A DNA stretch of 64,000 nt from Nocardia altamirensis NBRC 108246. Its GTDB lineage: Bacteria; Actinomycetota; Actinomycetes; Mycobacteriales; Mycobacteriaceae. The notes under the pieces were generated by a model, which was not told the DNA's origin, did no database searches, and saw nothing but the letters and a program-made list of their open reading frames with translations. Where the stretch lies: contig NZ_BDAY01000011.1 of NCBI RefSeq assembly GCF_001612685.1, positions 167,954-231,953 of the forward strand. The letters are read 5' to 3'. The translations under genes and the position numbers were made by a program. Below are positions 1 to 8,532 of the stretch, in pieces. Within the stretch, counting starts at the first letter, position 1; the number at the start of each line of letters is the position of its first letter.

Positions 1-660
1 GTGCCAGGGCTGCGCGACGACTGGCGGCCGGTGCTCGCGGCGATCGCCATCGCGACCATGGCGGTCGGTGCCGTGATGGCCATCACCCAAACCGATGTGA
101 AGCGGATGCTCGCGTATTCGTCGGTGGCGCATGCCGGATTCATCATGACCGGGTTGATCGCCGCCAACGACAAGGGTGTGTCGGCCATCCTGTTCTATCT
201 GGTCGCGTACGGCGTCGGAACCGTCGGTGCGTTTGCGCTCGTCAGCCTGGTGCGCGACGGTTCCGGTGAGGAAGCCTCGTCACTGTCGCAGTGGGCTGGG
301 CTCGGCCGCCGCTCCCCGTGGCTGGCCAGCGTTTTCGCGCTGTTCCTGCTTTCGTTCGCCGGGCTGCCGCTCACCAGTGGGTTCGTCAGCAAGTTCGCGG
401 TGTTCGAAGCAGCCGCTGCCGGAGATGCCACACCGTTGGTGATCGTCGGCGTCATCTGCAGCGCGATCGCCGCCTTCTTCTACATCCGCGTCATCGTGCT
501 GATGTTCTTCACCGATCCGCCGACCGACGCACCAGTGGTGGTCAACCCGTTCCTCACCACGACAGTCGTCGCCTTCGGTGCCGGCGTGACAATCGTGCTC
601 GGTGTGTTCCCGCAGATGCTGCTCGACCTGGCGGACCGGGCGTCCACCCTCGTCCGCTGA
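1..660 (+). CDS. nuoN: NADH-quinone oxidoreductase subunit N, C-terminal part (5' end outside window)
   Basis: This is the C-terminal 219 residues of the NuoN/MrpD-like membrane subunit of respiratory complex I, which takes part in proton pumping coupled to quinone reduction. The open frame runs off the left edge, so the GTG at base 1 is internal. The family signature is visible as TQTDVKRMLAYSSVAHAGF, carrying the conserved Lys of the discontinuous helix, and is followed by LFLLSFAGLPLTSGFVSKF. At least five hydrophobic helices remain. In actinobacteria nuoN is the last gene of the nuo operon. A hairpin just after the stop and an unrelated minus-strand gene agree with that. Identification is secure. 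Confidence 0.95.
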   Translation: MPGLRDDWRPVLAAIAIATMAVGAVMAITQTDVKRMLAYSSVAHAGFIMTGLIAANDKGVSAILFYLVAYGVGTVGAFALVSLVRDGSGEEASSLSQWAGLGRRSPWLASVFALFLLSFAGLPLTSGFVSKFAVFEAAAAGDATPLVIVGVICSAIAAFFYIRVIVLMFFTDPPTDAPVVVNPFLTTTVVAFGAGVTIVLGVFPQMLLDLADRASTLVR

Positions 661-672
661 GTTCCTCCACTC

Positions 673-710
673 GATGCCCGTCGCGCTCCTCCCGGAGCAC
701 GGCGGGCATC
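673..710 (+). terminator. hairpin after nuoN
   Basis: An outer stem GATGCCCG (673-680) pairs with CGGGCATC (703-710). An inner stem GCTCC/GGAGC lies at 685-689 and 694-698. It begins 13 bases after the nuoN stop. There is no strong T-run, as is common in actinobacteria, so terminator function is inferred. Confidence 0.55.
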
Positions 711-828
711 GGTCGTTCAGCGCCTTGGCCAACCGACCACGCGTATCGGTTTCCGATTTCCGGAGCGATCATGGTTGCTCCTTCGGCTGGCGTGGTATCG
801 CTGAGTTCTTGGGCAGTCGGTGAAAGGC

Positions 829-1263
829 CTACAGTCGTTCTCGCGATGGCTTATCCGTAATGAAGATCAGCATGATGCCGATCATTGCGGTTTGTGCGAT
901 CCACTGTCCCAGTGGGTCACCGAAAACCGTGCCCGTGCGGATCATCGACGTGATGAAGCCAACCGGGACCACGGCGGCCACCAACAGCGCGACCACCTTT
1001 CTCCGCGTTGTCCGTCGGTTCCGCGGACCAGTTGCCACGCCCATTTCTTGCCCGATTGAAATCAACCAAAGCAGACTGGCGGCGCAAAGTGTCAGGGCGA
1101 ACAGACGAGACGCCGTCGAGTCACCCCAGTCTTCGCTGACGGCCAACCTGATCAGGGTGGCAATGTACAGGCCGCCGACGATAAGCACGGCGGCCCTTCT
1201 GAACCACGACCATCGCTTCTTCCAGCTATCTGCGGCAACTAATCCCGCCCCCTGTGCGCTCAC
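829..1263 (-). CDS. small multi-pass membrane protein, unknown
   Basis: A 144-residue protein whose function I do not recognise. A basic start (KKRWSWFRR) is followed by four predicted membrane helices: AAVLIVGGLYIATLI, LFALTLCAASLLWLISIG, VVALLVAAVVPVGFI and IAQTAMIGIMLIFI. A basic loop (RNRRTTRRK) separates helices 2 and 3. The GTG at 1263 has no convincing ribosome-binding site, so the true start could lie slightly inside. It lies between nuoN and aat on the opposite strand, giving no functional clue. Confidence 0.6.
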   Translation of the reverse strand: MSAQGAGLVAADSWKKRWSWFRRAAVLIVGGLYIATLIRLAVSEDWGDSTASRLFALTLCAASLLWLISIGQEMGVATGPRNRRTTRRKVVALLVAAVVPVGFITSMIRTGTVFGDPLGQWIAQTAMIGIMLIFITDKPSRERL

Positions 1264-1474
1264 AGTCGGAGAGCGTACAAGTCCGATGGTTACGTCGCAC
1301 GATCAGCAGCGCTCACCCCGCCGCGGGCCTATCCGGTCGTATGCCGTGCTCGCGTTGCCGATTCGGGTGGAGCGCTTCAGCGAGCTGCATCGCCGCGGCC
1401 GTGCCGAGCAGTCTGACGGTTCGTCCCGTCGTCACAGCCTGAGGCGGTTCGCTCACGTCGGTAGTGTCTGTCCG

Positions 1475-2212
1475 GTGACCGACGCTAGCGACCTGATGCG
1501 GATGTTTCTGGTCTATCCAGACCAGCCTTTCCCGCCTGTCGAGCTCGCGGATCCGTCCGGACTGGTCGCGCTCGGCGGGGATCTGTCGCCGGAGCGACTG
1601 TTGGCTGCCTATTCCGCGGGCATCTTTCCCTGGTACAACCCCGACGAAATGATCCACTGGTACTGCCCGGACCCGCGGAGCATTCTGGTGCCGACCGACC
1701 TTCGGGTGAGCAAGTCCTATCGCCGATCTGTCACCAATGCCGACTACGGGGTGACCATGGATCGCGCCTTCGCCGAGGTGATGTCGAATTGCGCTGAACC
1801 GCGCGACAAGGAGACCGGAACCTGGATCGGCGCCGACATGCAGGAGGCCTACCTGCGGCTGCACCAGCTCGGTCATGCGCACTCGGTCGAGGTATGGCGC
1901 GACGGCGACCTGGTCGGCGGCCTCTACGGCGTCGCACGCGGCCGCTCCTTCGCCGGCGAGTCCATGTTCTCCCGCGCCCGTGACACCTCCAAGATCGCGC
2001 TGTACTGGCTCTGCGCCCAACTGGCCGCCTGGGATTTCGCCCTCATCGACTGCCAGATCACCACCCGCCACCTCTCCTCCCTCGGCGCCATCGACCTCCC
2101 CCGCGCGACCTACCTGCGCCTACACACCCAGGCCGCCGCCCGCCCCGCCCTCCCCGGCCCCTGGCACATCGAAATCCCAGTCCCCAACTCCCCCAACCAC
2201 TTACCGGCATGA
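1475..2212 (+). CDS. aat: leucyl/phenylalanyl-tRNA--protein transferase
   Basis: Transfers Leu or Phe from charged tRNA to the N-terminus of proteins starting with Arg or Lys, marking them for ClpS/ClpAP-type degradation (N-end rule); cytosolic. The 245-residue product has the family motifs GLVALGGDLSPERLLAAY, GIFPWYN, the ETGTWI segment, HSVEVW and GGLYGVARGRSFAGESMFS, then LIDCQ with HLSSLGA near the end. The open frame continues upstream to 860, but that extension is low-complexity and antisense to a membrane gene. I therefore start at GTG 1475; ATG 1496 is an alternative. Length fits the family. Confidence 0.93.
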   Translation: MTDASDLMRMFLVYPDQPFPPVELADPSGLVALGGDLSPERLLAAYSAGIFPWYNPDEMIHWYCPDPRSILVPTDLRVSKSYRRSVTNADYGVTMDRAFAEVMSNCAEPRDKETGTWIGADMQEAYLRLHQLGHAHSVEVWRDGDLVGGLYGVARGRSFAGESMFSRARDTSKIALYWLCAQLAAWDFALIDCQITTRHLSSLGAIDLPRATYLRLHTQAAARPALPGPWHIEIPVPNSPNHLPA

Positions 2213-2535
2213 ACGATCGCCCGAAGCGATAGGTCAGAAACGTCGGTCACCCGAGAATTGGGCGACATCGTTTTCGAACGGGCTCATGCTGGTGCGCTGA
2301 TGCGGCTTGCCCGAGCAGTCAGGCCCCTCGCTCGACTCGCTCGCTCAGTCGTCCGATATGGCGGCGGCGATCGGCTCGAGCCCCCGCGACCAGCTCGTCG
2401 AGCTCGCCTCGACCATGTCGAATATCAACGGGCCGAAGGTGATCCGACGTCGACCGGACGCGCAATCGTGCCGATTCCAGTGTTCGGCCATGTGACGGTG
2501 ATGACGCGGAGCTGGTCCGTGGGTATCGTCCGGTT
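2213..2535. other. gene-free stretch between aat and the DUF6228-like gene
   Basis: About 320 bases with only short, low-complexity frames (for example 2307-2495 plus strand, 62 codons). None has a convincing ribosome-binding site or recognisable product. It must hold the promoter of the next gene. No repeat or strong hairpin was seen. Confidence 0.4.
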
Positions 2536-2985
2536 ATGTTCGACGATCCAGAAGGTCTGACCGTTACGTATCAGCCCGAAGGGTTGTTCGGGATCGGCGA
2601 GGTGCTCGTGTCAGCGGTTGTATCGCCGTTCGCTGGGGCCGCTGTGGGTTACTTCAACGACACCGATCTTCGTGAGTGGGCTCACGCGCTGCAGGTTTAT
2701 CCATGGAAAAGTGATGCACGACTTCGGATTTCCGCATCGTCGGGTGGGCAAGAGACCGTCGACCTGGTTGCCTATGTGGTGACGCGCCGCGGTCAGCTCG
2801 CGGTCGCGACACATCTTGCGACGGTCGACATCGATGACCACTCCCCGACCGCCGGCACCGTGACCGAAGCTCGCATCCTGGTCCCGACGAGCTATCAAGC
2901 CATCGGCACCTTCGGGCATGAGTTGGCCTCCGCGATCGCCGACGGAGGCGGCAAAGCTCGACTGAACGTGGACAGGCTCGAATAG
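2536..2985 (+). CDS. hypothetical protein, possibly DUF6228 family
   Basis: A 149-residue soluble protein with no signal peptide or membrane segment. The spacing of an RxWA(H)AL segment (residues about 46-52), a KSDARLRIS strand and later beta-rich segments is reminiscent of the DUF6228 family of small actinobacterial proteins. That assignment is from memory of the pattern and tentative. No catalytic residues can be named. The ATG at 2536 is the only sensible start. It stands alone, convergent with the dehydrogenase that ends at 3083. Confidence 0.6.
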   Translation: MFDDPEGLTVTYQPEGLFGIGEVLVSAVVSPFAGAAVGYFNDTDLREWAHALQVYPWKSDARLRISASSGGQETVDLVAYVVTRRGQLAVATHLATVDIDDHSPTAGTVTEARILVPTSYQAIGTFGHELASAIADGGGKARLNVDRLE

Positions 2986-3082
2986 CGGATGCTTGGATCT
3001 GCGGAAGCACTGAAATGGCGCTGCGAGGGCATTGCGAAGGTTGCTCTGGACTACTTGTGGCGACCGGTCCTGGTCGGCGGGT

Positions 3083-3838
3083 TCAGACGTAAAGGGTGCG
3101 GCCGCCGTCGATTTGGAGGCGTTGGCCGGTGATGAAGCCGGACTGGTCGGCGGCGAAGAAGCTGACGGCGTTGGCGACGTCGTCGGGGGTGCCCATTCGG
3201 CCGACCGGGACTGTTGCGATGTAGGCGTCTTTCACCGCTGCGGGGACGGTGTAGTGGCGTTCCACCGCAATGAAGCCGGGGGCTACGGCGTTCACCGTGA
3301 TGCCGTGCGGGGCGAGTTCGTGTGCCCAGCTGCGGGCCAGGCCGATCTGGGCGTTCTTGGCGGTGGCGTAGGCGGAACGCTCCACCGGCGGGCGGTCGGC
3401 GACCTCGGAGTCGATGTGCACGATCCGGCCGTAGCCGCGTTCCTGCATGCCGGGAATTATCGCGCGACCGAGCAGGACCGGGCTTTTCACGAAGAAGTCC
3501 AGTTGGCTCAGATGGTCCGACCACGCCGTGTCGGCCAGCGCGGCCTCGGGTTGCGGCCCGGTCGCGTTGAGCACGAGCACGTCGATCGGACCAAGCTTCT
3601 CGGTCACCGCGGCGACAATCTCCCCCACCGCCTGCTCGTCGGTGATGTCACCGGAAATCATTTCGGCGACACCGCCGTCCGTGCGGATGGACTCTACGAC
3701 ACCCGCCGCCTGCTCCCCATCTCGCAGGCCATTGACCGCAACCGCCATGCCGTCGGCGGCGAGCCGCCGCGCGATCGCACTCCCGAGACCACGGGAACTC
3801 CCTGTTACCAACGCAACCCTGCGCCGTGACTCCACCAT
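3083..3838 (-). CDS. short-chain dehydrogenase/reductase (SDR)
   Basis: A 251-residue classical SDR oxidoreductase; NAD(P)-dependent, substrate unknown. The Rossmann motif is TGSSRGLGSAIA near the N-terminus. The catalytic set is the Asn of VLVLNATG (family consensus NNAG), the Ser of IVHIDSEVADRP, and Tyr/Lys of YATAK. The C-terminus has GRMGTPDDVANAVSFFAADQSGFITGQRLQIDGG. The frame is open upstream to 4129, but the extension is non-conserved and covers a degenerate repeat, so I start at ATG 3838 (MVESRRR). The SDR at 4233 lies 394 bp upstream on the same strand, behind a hairpin, so they are probably separate units. Confidence 0.85.
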   Translation of the reverse strand: MVESRRRVALVTGSSRGLGSAIARRLAADGMAVAVNGLRDGEQAAGVVESIRTDGGVAEMISGDITDEQAVGEIVAAVTEKLGPIDVLVLNATGPQPEAALADTAWSDHLSQLDFFVKSPVLLGRAIIPGMQERGYGRIVHIDSEVADRPPVERSAYATAKNAQIGLARSWAHELAPHGITVNAVAPGFIAVERHYTVPAAVKDAYIATVPVGRMGTPDDVANAVSFFAADQSGFITGQRLQIDGGRTLYV

Positions 3839-3946
3839 GCGCAAGATCATCCCACGTATCGTTCGGTTCGTCGGAGCCACCGGATGGGGAACAGAAGACT
3901 CCGACCACCTCCAACTGCCCGTACCGCGCATCCGCACCGTTGCTCG

Positions 3947-4013
3947 AGTTGGTCGACTGATCACGAGGCACTGTTGCAGGCATCGCCCGAGAAGCCACCT
4001 ACACCAGTACCCC
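3947..4013 (+). repeat. degenerate copy of the GGGAACTGG inverted-repeat element (copy A)
   Basis: The head AGTTGGTCGACTGATCAC and loop CATCGCCCGAGAAGCC match copy C at 37611-37677 closely. Both stem arms have decayed (left GAGGCACTGTTGCAG, right CCTACACCAGTACCC). It sits in the gap between the two SDR genes. Confidence 0.6.
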
Positions 4014-4165
4014 TTCGGCGCGAAACCGCCCGGACTGGGTGCGACTTTCAGTCGGCGGTGCACGTGGAATCGGTGGCGGGCAGGACGCCGTCGCGGAGAT
4101 GGGTTAGGAAACAGCATCCGGATGCCCATCAGGAAATCCCTGGACTCACCTCCAGGAAACCCGGG

Positions 4166-4224
4166 ACGAGTGGCACACCACGGAGAGCGCTACTCGCGTT
4201 TCGCCGCAGCCATGTGCCACTCGT
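4166..4224 (-). terminator. long inverted repeat downstream of the SDR gene at 4233
   Basis: ACGAGTGGCACA (4166-4177) is the perfect reverse complement of TGTGCCACTCGT (4213-4224), with a 35-base loop. It starts 9 bases after the minus-strand stop. The arm resembles the hairpin arms at 6194 (shared ACATGGCTG), so it may be a diverged relative. Termination is inferred. Confidence 0.5.
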
Positions 4225-4232
4225 GGGGTTAG

Positions 4233-4970
4233 TCAGTGGAGATATGACGCTCCGTTGACGTTCAGGACGGAGCCGGAGGTCCAGGTTGCTTCGGGTGAGG
4301 CGAGATAGCGGACGGCTGAGGCGATTTCGGCGGGGTCGGCGACGCGGCCGAATGGGCTTTGGGCGCGGACGTCGTCGGTGACGCGGTGGGCTACGCGTTC
4401 GGTCGCGACGAAACCGGGTGCTACCGAGGCCACTGCGATGCCGTGGGGTGCCAGCTCGACGGCTAGGGACTGGCCCAGTGCGTGCACTGCCGCCTTGCTT
4501 GCGCCGTAGCCTGCGTATTCGGGTTCGCCGCGGAAGGCGCCGCGCGAGCCGATGTTCACGATGCGGCCCGCGATGCCCTTGTTGATCATGTGCTGGGCAA
4601 CGCAGTAGGACATGTTGGCGGTACCGAAGACGTTGACGTCCATGGTTTCTCGCCAGGCCTGCTGCCATTCCGCGTAATCGCTGTCCAGCACTGGATGGGC
4701 GATGTTGACCGCCGCGTTGTTCACCAGCACATCGATGGTTCCGAGTCCTTCGATCGACTCCTCGACGATCCGCGCAACGTCCTCCGGATCCCGGATATCG
4801 CCGCCGACGAGCACATGCCCGTCTCCGGCCAACCCGCGCACCGTCTCCGCACCGTCCTCGCGCGCCGACGAATAATGCACCGCCACTCGATCACCGATCT
4901 CGGCGAATGCCACCGCGATTGCTCGCCCGATCCCCCGCGACGCGCCCGTCACCAACACGCCCCTGCTCAT
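4233..4970 (-). CDS. short-chain dehydrogenase/reductase, FabG-like
   Basis: A 245-residue classical SDR, similar in layout to beta-ketoacyl reductases; the substrate cannot be told. The cofactor motif TGASRGIGRAIA is at residues 8-19. Further motifs are VLVNNAAVN, IVNIGSRGAF (catalytic Ser), the YGASK box (Tyr and Lys) and VAPGFVATE. The C-terminus SGSVLNVNGASYLH is standard. ATG 4970 (MSRGVLVTGASRG) is chosen because the upstream frame has no SDR homology. It lies 83 bp downstream of the hydrolase stop at 5054, so the two may be cotranscribed. Confidence 0.87.
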   Translation of the reverse strand: MSRGVLVTGASRGIGRAIAVAFAEIGDRVAVHYSSAREDGAETVRGLAGDGHVLVGGDIRDPEDVARIVEESIEGLGTIDVLVNNAAVNIAHPVLDSDYAEWQQAWRETMDVNVFGTANMSYCVAQHMINKGIAGRIVNIGSRGAFRGEPEYAGYGASKAAVHALGQSLAVELAPHGIAVASVAPGFVATERVAHRVTDDVRAQSPFGRVADPAEIASAVRYLASPEATWTSGSVLNVNGASYLH

Positions 4971-5053
4971 CCGTTCACCACCATGCTCCCCAGCCTGCCA
5001 TGGGCCGGAGAAAGCCTTGGCCGGGCGGTCTGATTCGAGCCTCGAGACCAGCG

Positions 5054-6013
5054 CTACTTCGGTGCGGTCTCGGCGGCGAAGGACAGGATCAGGTCGGTGG
5101 TGCGTTGCGGGTCTTCGAGCATGGGGGTGTGGCCGACGCCGGGGAGCATCTCGATGCGGACGCCGGGGATGATCCGGTAGTCCTCGGCGCTCGCGGAGCG
5201 GACGCGGCCGTCCTCGCTGCCGAAGATCACGAGGACAGGGCGGCCGATGCTCGCCAGCCGGTCCGGGAGCGATCTTTCGCCGGTGTAGCGGCGAGATTCC
5301 TTGGGAGACTCGGTGAATGAGCGGTAGGTCATGCCGCGCACGCCGGCCACGATGGCGTCGGGGACGGCGATGTCGCGGGTGAACGCGGTGGACAGGCCCG
5401 CGCGGATGCGGCTGTCGGTGCGGAACTGCCAGAGCAGTTCGCCGAGGACGGGCACCGCAACCAAGCGGGTGATCAGGCTCTGTTGGATCGCGGAGGCTGG
5501 GTTCGGCGGGGAGTCGATGAGGGTCAGCGCGGTGACCAGGTCGGGGCGTTGTTCGGCGAGGGAGGTGGCGACGAGCCCGCCCATCGAGTGGCCGATGACG
5601 GCCGCTTTCGTGACGCCGAGTTTGTCGAGCACTGCCGCCGCGCGACGTGCCTGGGACGGCATGTCGTAGCCCGCAGTGGGTTTCGCGGAGGAGCCGTGGC
5701 CGAGCAGGTCCAGGCGGATCACGCGGTAGTGCTCGGCTAGGGCGGGCACGATCGAATCCCACCAGTCGACCGAACTGGCGTAGCCGTGAATCAGGAGCAG
5801 TGCGGGGGCACCGGCGGGACCGTCTTCGACGACGTGCACGTCACCATCAGGGAGTTGCACGATGCGCTCCCCTGCTGCGGCCGCCGTCTGCTGGGACACC
5901 ACCACCGTGTGCACCGCGAGCGCCGCGGCGACGGCCACGACCACACCGAGCCCGATCACCCACAGTTTCCTCCGTCTCGAGACCCCCACCTGGTCAGTTC
6001 CGCCGGTCGACAT
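5054..6013 (-). CDS. membrane-anchored alpha/beta hydrolase
   Basis: A 319-residue alpha/beta-fold hydrolase, probably displayed outside the membrane. An N-terminal basic patch (RRRK) precedes one hydrophobic helix at about residues 17-37, followed by an Ala-rich linker. The core shows LLLIHGYASS (oxyanion hole), the nucleophile elbow GHSMGG (Ser143), an acid in VIFGSEDGRV and the catalytic His in GVGHTPMLEDP. The cap region resembles general esterases. The substrate is unknown. It is the first gene of the minus-strand group running into the SDR at 4233. Confidence 0.87.
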   Translation of the reverse strand: MSTGGTDQVGVSRRRKLWVIGLGVVVAVAAALAVHTVVVSQQTAAAAGERIVQLPDGDVHVVEDGPAGAPALLLIHGYASSVDWWDSIVPALAEHYRVIRLDLLGHGSSAKPTAGYDMPSQARRAAAVLDKLGVTKAAVIGHSMGGLVATSLAEQRPDLVTALTLIDSPPNPASAIQQSLITRLVAVPVLGELLWQFRTDSRIRAGLSTAFTRDIAVPDAIVAGVRGMTYRSFTESPKESRRYTGERSLPDRLASIGRPVLVIFGSEDGRVRSASAEDYRIIPGVRIEMLPGVGHTPMLEDPQRTTDLILSFAAETAPK

Positions 6014-6114
6014 CGCGCCCCCTCGTTCGGTCTATGCCGCACAGTAGTTGGCGCAGCAGGCCACAGGCAGGACATCATCACGGGTCTGCCGCCAAATCGA
6101 CCACCACGTCCGCT

Positions 6115-6175
6115 CGCCAACGGGACATCAGCGAGCCGTCACCCGCGTGTCGCCACCGCTATGTCCCGTTCGGCG
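6115..6175. repeat. GGGACAT-core inverted repeat, copy 1
   Basis: AACGGGACAT (6119-6128) pairs with ATGTCCCGTT (6161-6170). CGCC and GGCG extend the stem past a one-base bulge. The loop is 32 bases. It sits beside copy 2 in the gap 6014-6256, which otherwise holds no gene. Confidence 0.6.
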
Positions 6176-6193
6176 ACTGGTGCATTCGGGACT

Positions 6194-6239
6194 GGGACAT
6201 GGCTGAGCGGTCGGACGGGTGCCGTCTCAGCCATGTCCC
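6194..6239 (-). terminator. GGGACAT-core inverted repeat, copy 2; likely terminator of the small gene at 6257
   Basis: GGGACATGGCTGAG (6194-6207) is the perfect reverse complement of CTCAGCCATGTCCC (6226-6239), with an 18-base loop. It lies 17 bases past the stop of the minus-strand small gene, where a terminator is expected. Confidence 0.6.
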
Positions 6240-6256
6240 GGTCGCGGGGTCTGTAT

Positions 6257-6355
6257 CTACTGGGCCGAGTCGGTGGCGGCGGCGACCGCGGCGACCAGGC
6301 CGAGGGCGACCGCACCGAGGAGTACGACGGCCGAGATGATCTTGAGAACCTTCAT
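6257..6355 (-). CDS. 32-residue single-pass membrane peptide
   Basis: A tiny frame encoding a short basic start (MKVLK), one hydrophobic helix (residues about 5-27, rich in Ala/Val/Leu) and a polar tail ATDSAQ. Two points support it as a gene: GGAG stands 7 bases before ATG 6355, and a strong hairpin lies just after the stop. The frame is open further upstream, but that stretch has no ribosome-binding site and unnatural composition. The hydrophobic stretch could equally be a signal peptide of a micro-exported peptide. Function unknown. Confidence 0.55.
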   Translation of the reverse strand: MKVLKIISAVVLLGAVALGLVAAVAAATDSAQ

Positions 6356-6657
6356 CACAACGCTCCAATCAGTCCGTATCGAATGAGGAACTGCGCCGCG
6401 ACGTTGCGGCACCGGTACTTCAGCGATCCTGGCGAAGCAGGCATGCCGTGGTCGAGGCGCATGCGCGAGAGCATTCGGGCCGCGGGGCCGGTGAATGTCC
6501 GGACGTGACACTACAACGTCGACACCGAAAACCTTGGGACCCAGTCCGTCTCAGCCGGTGCTCGGCGACCTGTCCACTGACTGAGACGACCTTGGGCAGA
6601 TGCATGAACTCGAGGCCGATCTCCTGAGAGATCGCCCAGTGACGCGGATCGTTTCAG
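6356..6657. other. divergent intergenic region
   Basis: About 300 bases between the minus-strand small gene and the plus-strand exported hydrolase; presumably promoters for both. An 8-bp inverted repeat CGTCTCAG/CTGAGACG lies at 6547-6554 and 6581-6588, and CTTGGG occurs twice around it. No gene seen. Confidence 0.4.
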
Positions 6658-8490
6658 GTGGCAACGTCACAGAGCGTGACTAATGCGGCACGGCGTCCCG
6701 GACGGTCGGATAAACAGCGTAAACGGGAACGAAATCACCGACGAAATGGTTGGGCGGCAACGGTTGTGCTGACAGTCGCAGCCGCCGGTCTGGTGCCGCC
6801 CGGAGTGGCAACGGCGGACGTGCCGCCGACCTCGGTAGCGACCGATCGGCAGGAGGAGCAGCTCGCGACTCGTGACGGAATCGCGGTGTCCTACGTGAGT
6901 TTCCGGCTGCCACTGCCCGCGAACGCGGCACCGCATCCGGAATCCTGTGATCGCGCAGGCTTCCTGCGGTATCGGCCGGTCGGCGGGCCGGAGAACTCCA
7001 GCGACGCGGACGCGGTGGTCGTGCAGCAGCAGGGATTGGGCGGCGGCGCCGTCAATTCCGAAGGCGTCGCGGGCAATACCGTGCGCTCGGCGAAATCACT
7101 CGGCCGCAACATCGAATTCTGGTCGCTGGCCCGGCGTGGCGCGTGCTTGGATGAGACAGTCGGGTTCGACTACGCGCTGCGCACCGGCAACTACTTGGAC
7201 GCCGTCGACTACTACTTCAACGGCATGCCCATCGACGGCCGCACCTTCCCCGGGATCAAGGCCTCGCAGGACCTGCCGCTGCTCGACTCGTTCGGCGTCG
7301 AGCGGGTGATCCGCGACCAGTACGAGATCATGCTGCACGAAATGCCGGATCAGGCGCTGCGGCAACGCAAATACATCTGCACCGGGATCTCGATGGGCGG
7401 GATGGTCACCGGGTTCTTCTCCGACTGGGACTTCGACGGCAACCCGGCCACGCAGGCCGACGCGGGATTCAACCAGTGCGCCGCCTACGCCGCCCAGGAT
7501 TCGATGGTGTCCTCGGACCCGGCCGCAATCCAGAACACGCCGTTCTTCCGCGATGTCACCGAGGCCCTGACCGGGCCGACCAACCACGTGCTCAAGGCCG
7601 GCTTCGACAGCGGGGTGCTGCCGATGCGCACCTTCGGCCCGATCCCGGTGATCGGCACCAAGGCGTTCCTGCTCTACCGATTGGCCGGTCTCGCTGCGCA
7701 TCTCGCACCCGACGAGGAAAGCCAGCTGCTGGCGCACATTCACGATCCGGAGGTCGAGTCGACGCTGACCACCATGTTCGGTCAGAGCTGGGCGGCGGTG
7801 GCCAGTGGTGGGGCGAACGGTGAGGGCACGATCCGGGATTACCGGTTCACCAATGCCGCGCTGCTCGGCACGTTCATCGACAACAATTCCGGTAACTTCG
7901 CGCTGCTCCAGCAGGGTGTCGGCGCGCTGTCGGGCGGTCCGGTGGCGGAGAAGACCTTCCCGAATCATGGTGGTCTGACGCAGGTTCCGGTGCTCGGCAA
8001 CTACCTGCGGATGAGCGCGGGCCCGCAGACGCGGGTCGCGCCGACCGATCGCACCGCGCTCTACACCTGGCGCAACTACAACGACGTGGTCGGTGTGCCG
8101 TGGACCGCGCCGAGCCGCGAGGTGGCCGACATCCACGAGGTGGCACGGCAACTCGGCACCGGCGCGCCGACGGCGTACTGGGAGACCTACTTTCCGCTGC
8201 GGATGGTCATCGACCTCGGTGCCGGCATGGGCGGTGCACGCAGCGGTGACATGGTGAATCTGCGCTACCACAACATGAGTCGGACCAAGCCGAACTTCGT
8301 CGCCTACGCGGGCGACAGCGTCGTCCAATACGGTGTCGGCACATGGATTCCGACGCCGCCCACTGCGCAGATCGAGCAGCTGCCCGGCTACACCCACGTC
8401 GACACGATCGGCGCTGCGGCCGTGCAGAACAACGGAAAGCCTGATTACAGTGGTCAATACCTGGCCGAGTTCATTCGCAGCCTGACCTGA
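6658..8490 (+). CDS. exported alpha/beta-hydrolase-fold protein
   Basis: A 610-residue secreted protein of unknown specificity. The N-terminus is strongly basic (RKRERNHRRN), followed by a hydrophobic core (about residues 33-48) and an AxA-like end (GVATADVP), a signal peptide of actinobacterial type. The nucleophile elbow GISMGG (Ser245) and a late His (GYTHVD, about residue 581) suggest a Ser hydrolase. The domain is larger than a typical esterase, with a long insert after the nucleophile. GTG 6658 is the listed start; a Shine-Dalgarno is weak. It is a single gene ended by the strong hairpin at 8495. Confidence 0.75.
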   Translation: MATSQSVTNAARRPGRSDKQRKRERNHRRNGWAATVVLTVAAAGLVPPGVATADVPPTSVATDRQEEQLATRDGIAVSYVSFRLPLPANAAPHPESCDRAGFLRYRPVGGPENSSDADAVVVQQQGLGGGAVNSEGVAGNTVRSAKSLGRNIEFWSLARRGACLDETVGFDYALRTGNYLDAVDYYFNGMPIDGRTFPGIKASQDLPLLDSFGVERVIRDQYEIMLHEMPDQALRQRKYICTGISMGGMVTGFFSDWDFDGNPATQADAGFNQCAAYAAQDSMVSSDPAAIQNTPFFRDVTEALTGPTNHVLKAGFDSGVLPMRTFGPIPVIGTKAFLLYRLAGLAAHLAPDEESQLLAHIHDPEVESTLTTMFGQSWAAVASGGANGEGTIRDYRFTNAALLGTFIDNNSGNFALLQQGVGALSGGPVAEKTFPNHGGLTQVPVLGNYLRMSAGPQTRVAPTDRTALYTWRNYNDVVGVPWTAPSREVADIHEVARQLGTGAPTAYWETYFPLRMVIDLGAGMGGARSGDMVNLRYHNMSRTKPNFVAYAGDSVVQYGVGTWIPTPPTAQIEQLPGYTHVDTIGAAAVQNNGKPDYSGQYLAEFIRSLT

Positions 8491-8494
8491 CCGG

Positions 8495-8526
8495 CCTGGG
8501 CGGCGGTGGGCAGGCCGCCGCCCAGG
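8495..8526. terminator. bidirectional terminator between convergent genes
   Basis: CCTGGGCGGCGG (8495-8506) is the perfect reverse complement of CCGCCGCCCAGG (8515-8526), with an 8-base loop, followed by TTTCGGTT on the plus strand. It lies between stops at 8490 and 8533, so it probably serves both genes. Confidence 0.75.
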
Positions 8527-8532
8527 TTTCGG

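Noticed and set aside
860..1474. Long N-terminal extension of the Aat frame
   Set aside because: The extension is non-conserved and antisense to a membrane gene; GTG 1475 gives the normal length.
2258..2560. A 100-codon plus-strand frame
   Set aside because: Low-complexity Arg-rich product, overlaps the next gene's start, no ribosome-binding site.
6680..6936. Minus-strand frames over the start of the exported hydrolase
   Set aside because: Arg/Pro-rich shadows of the signal-peptide region.
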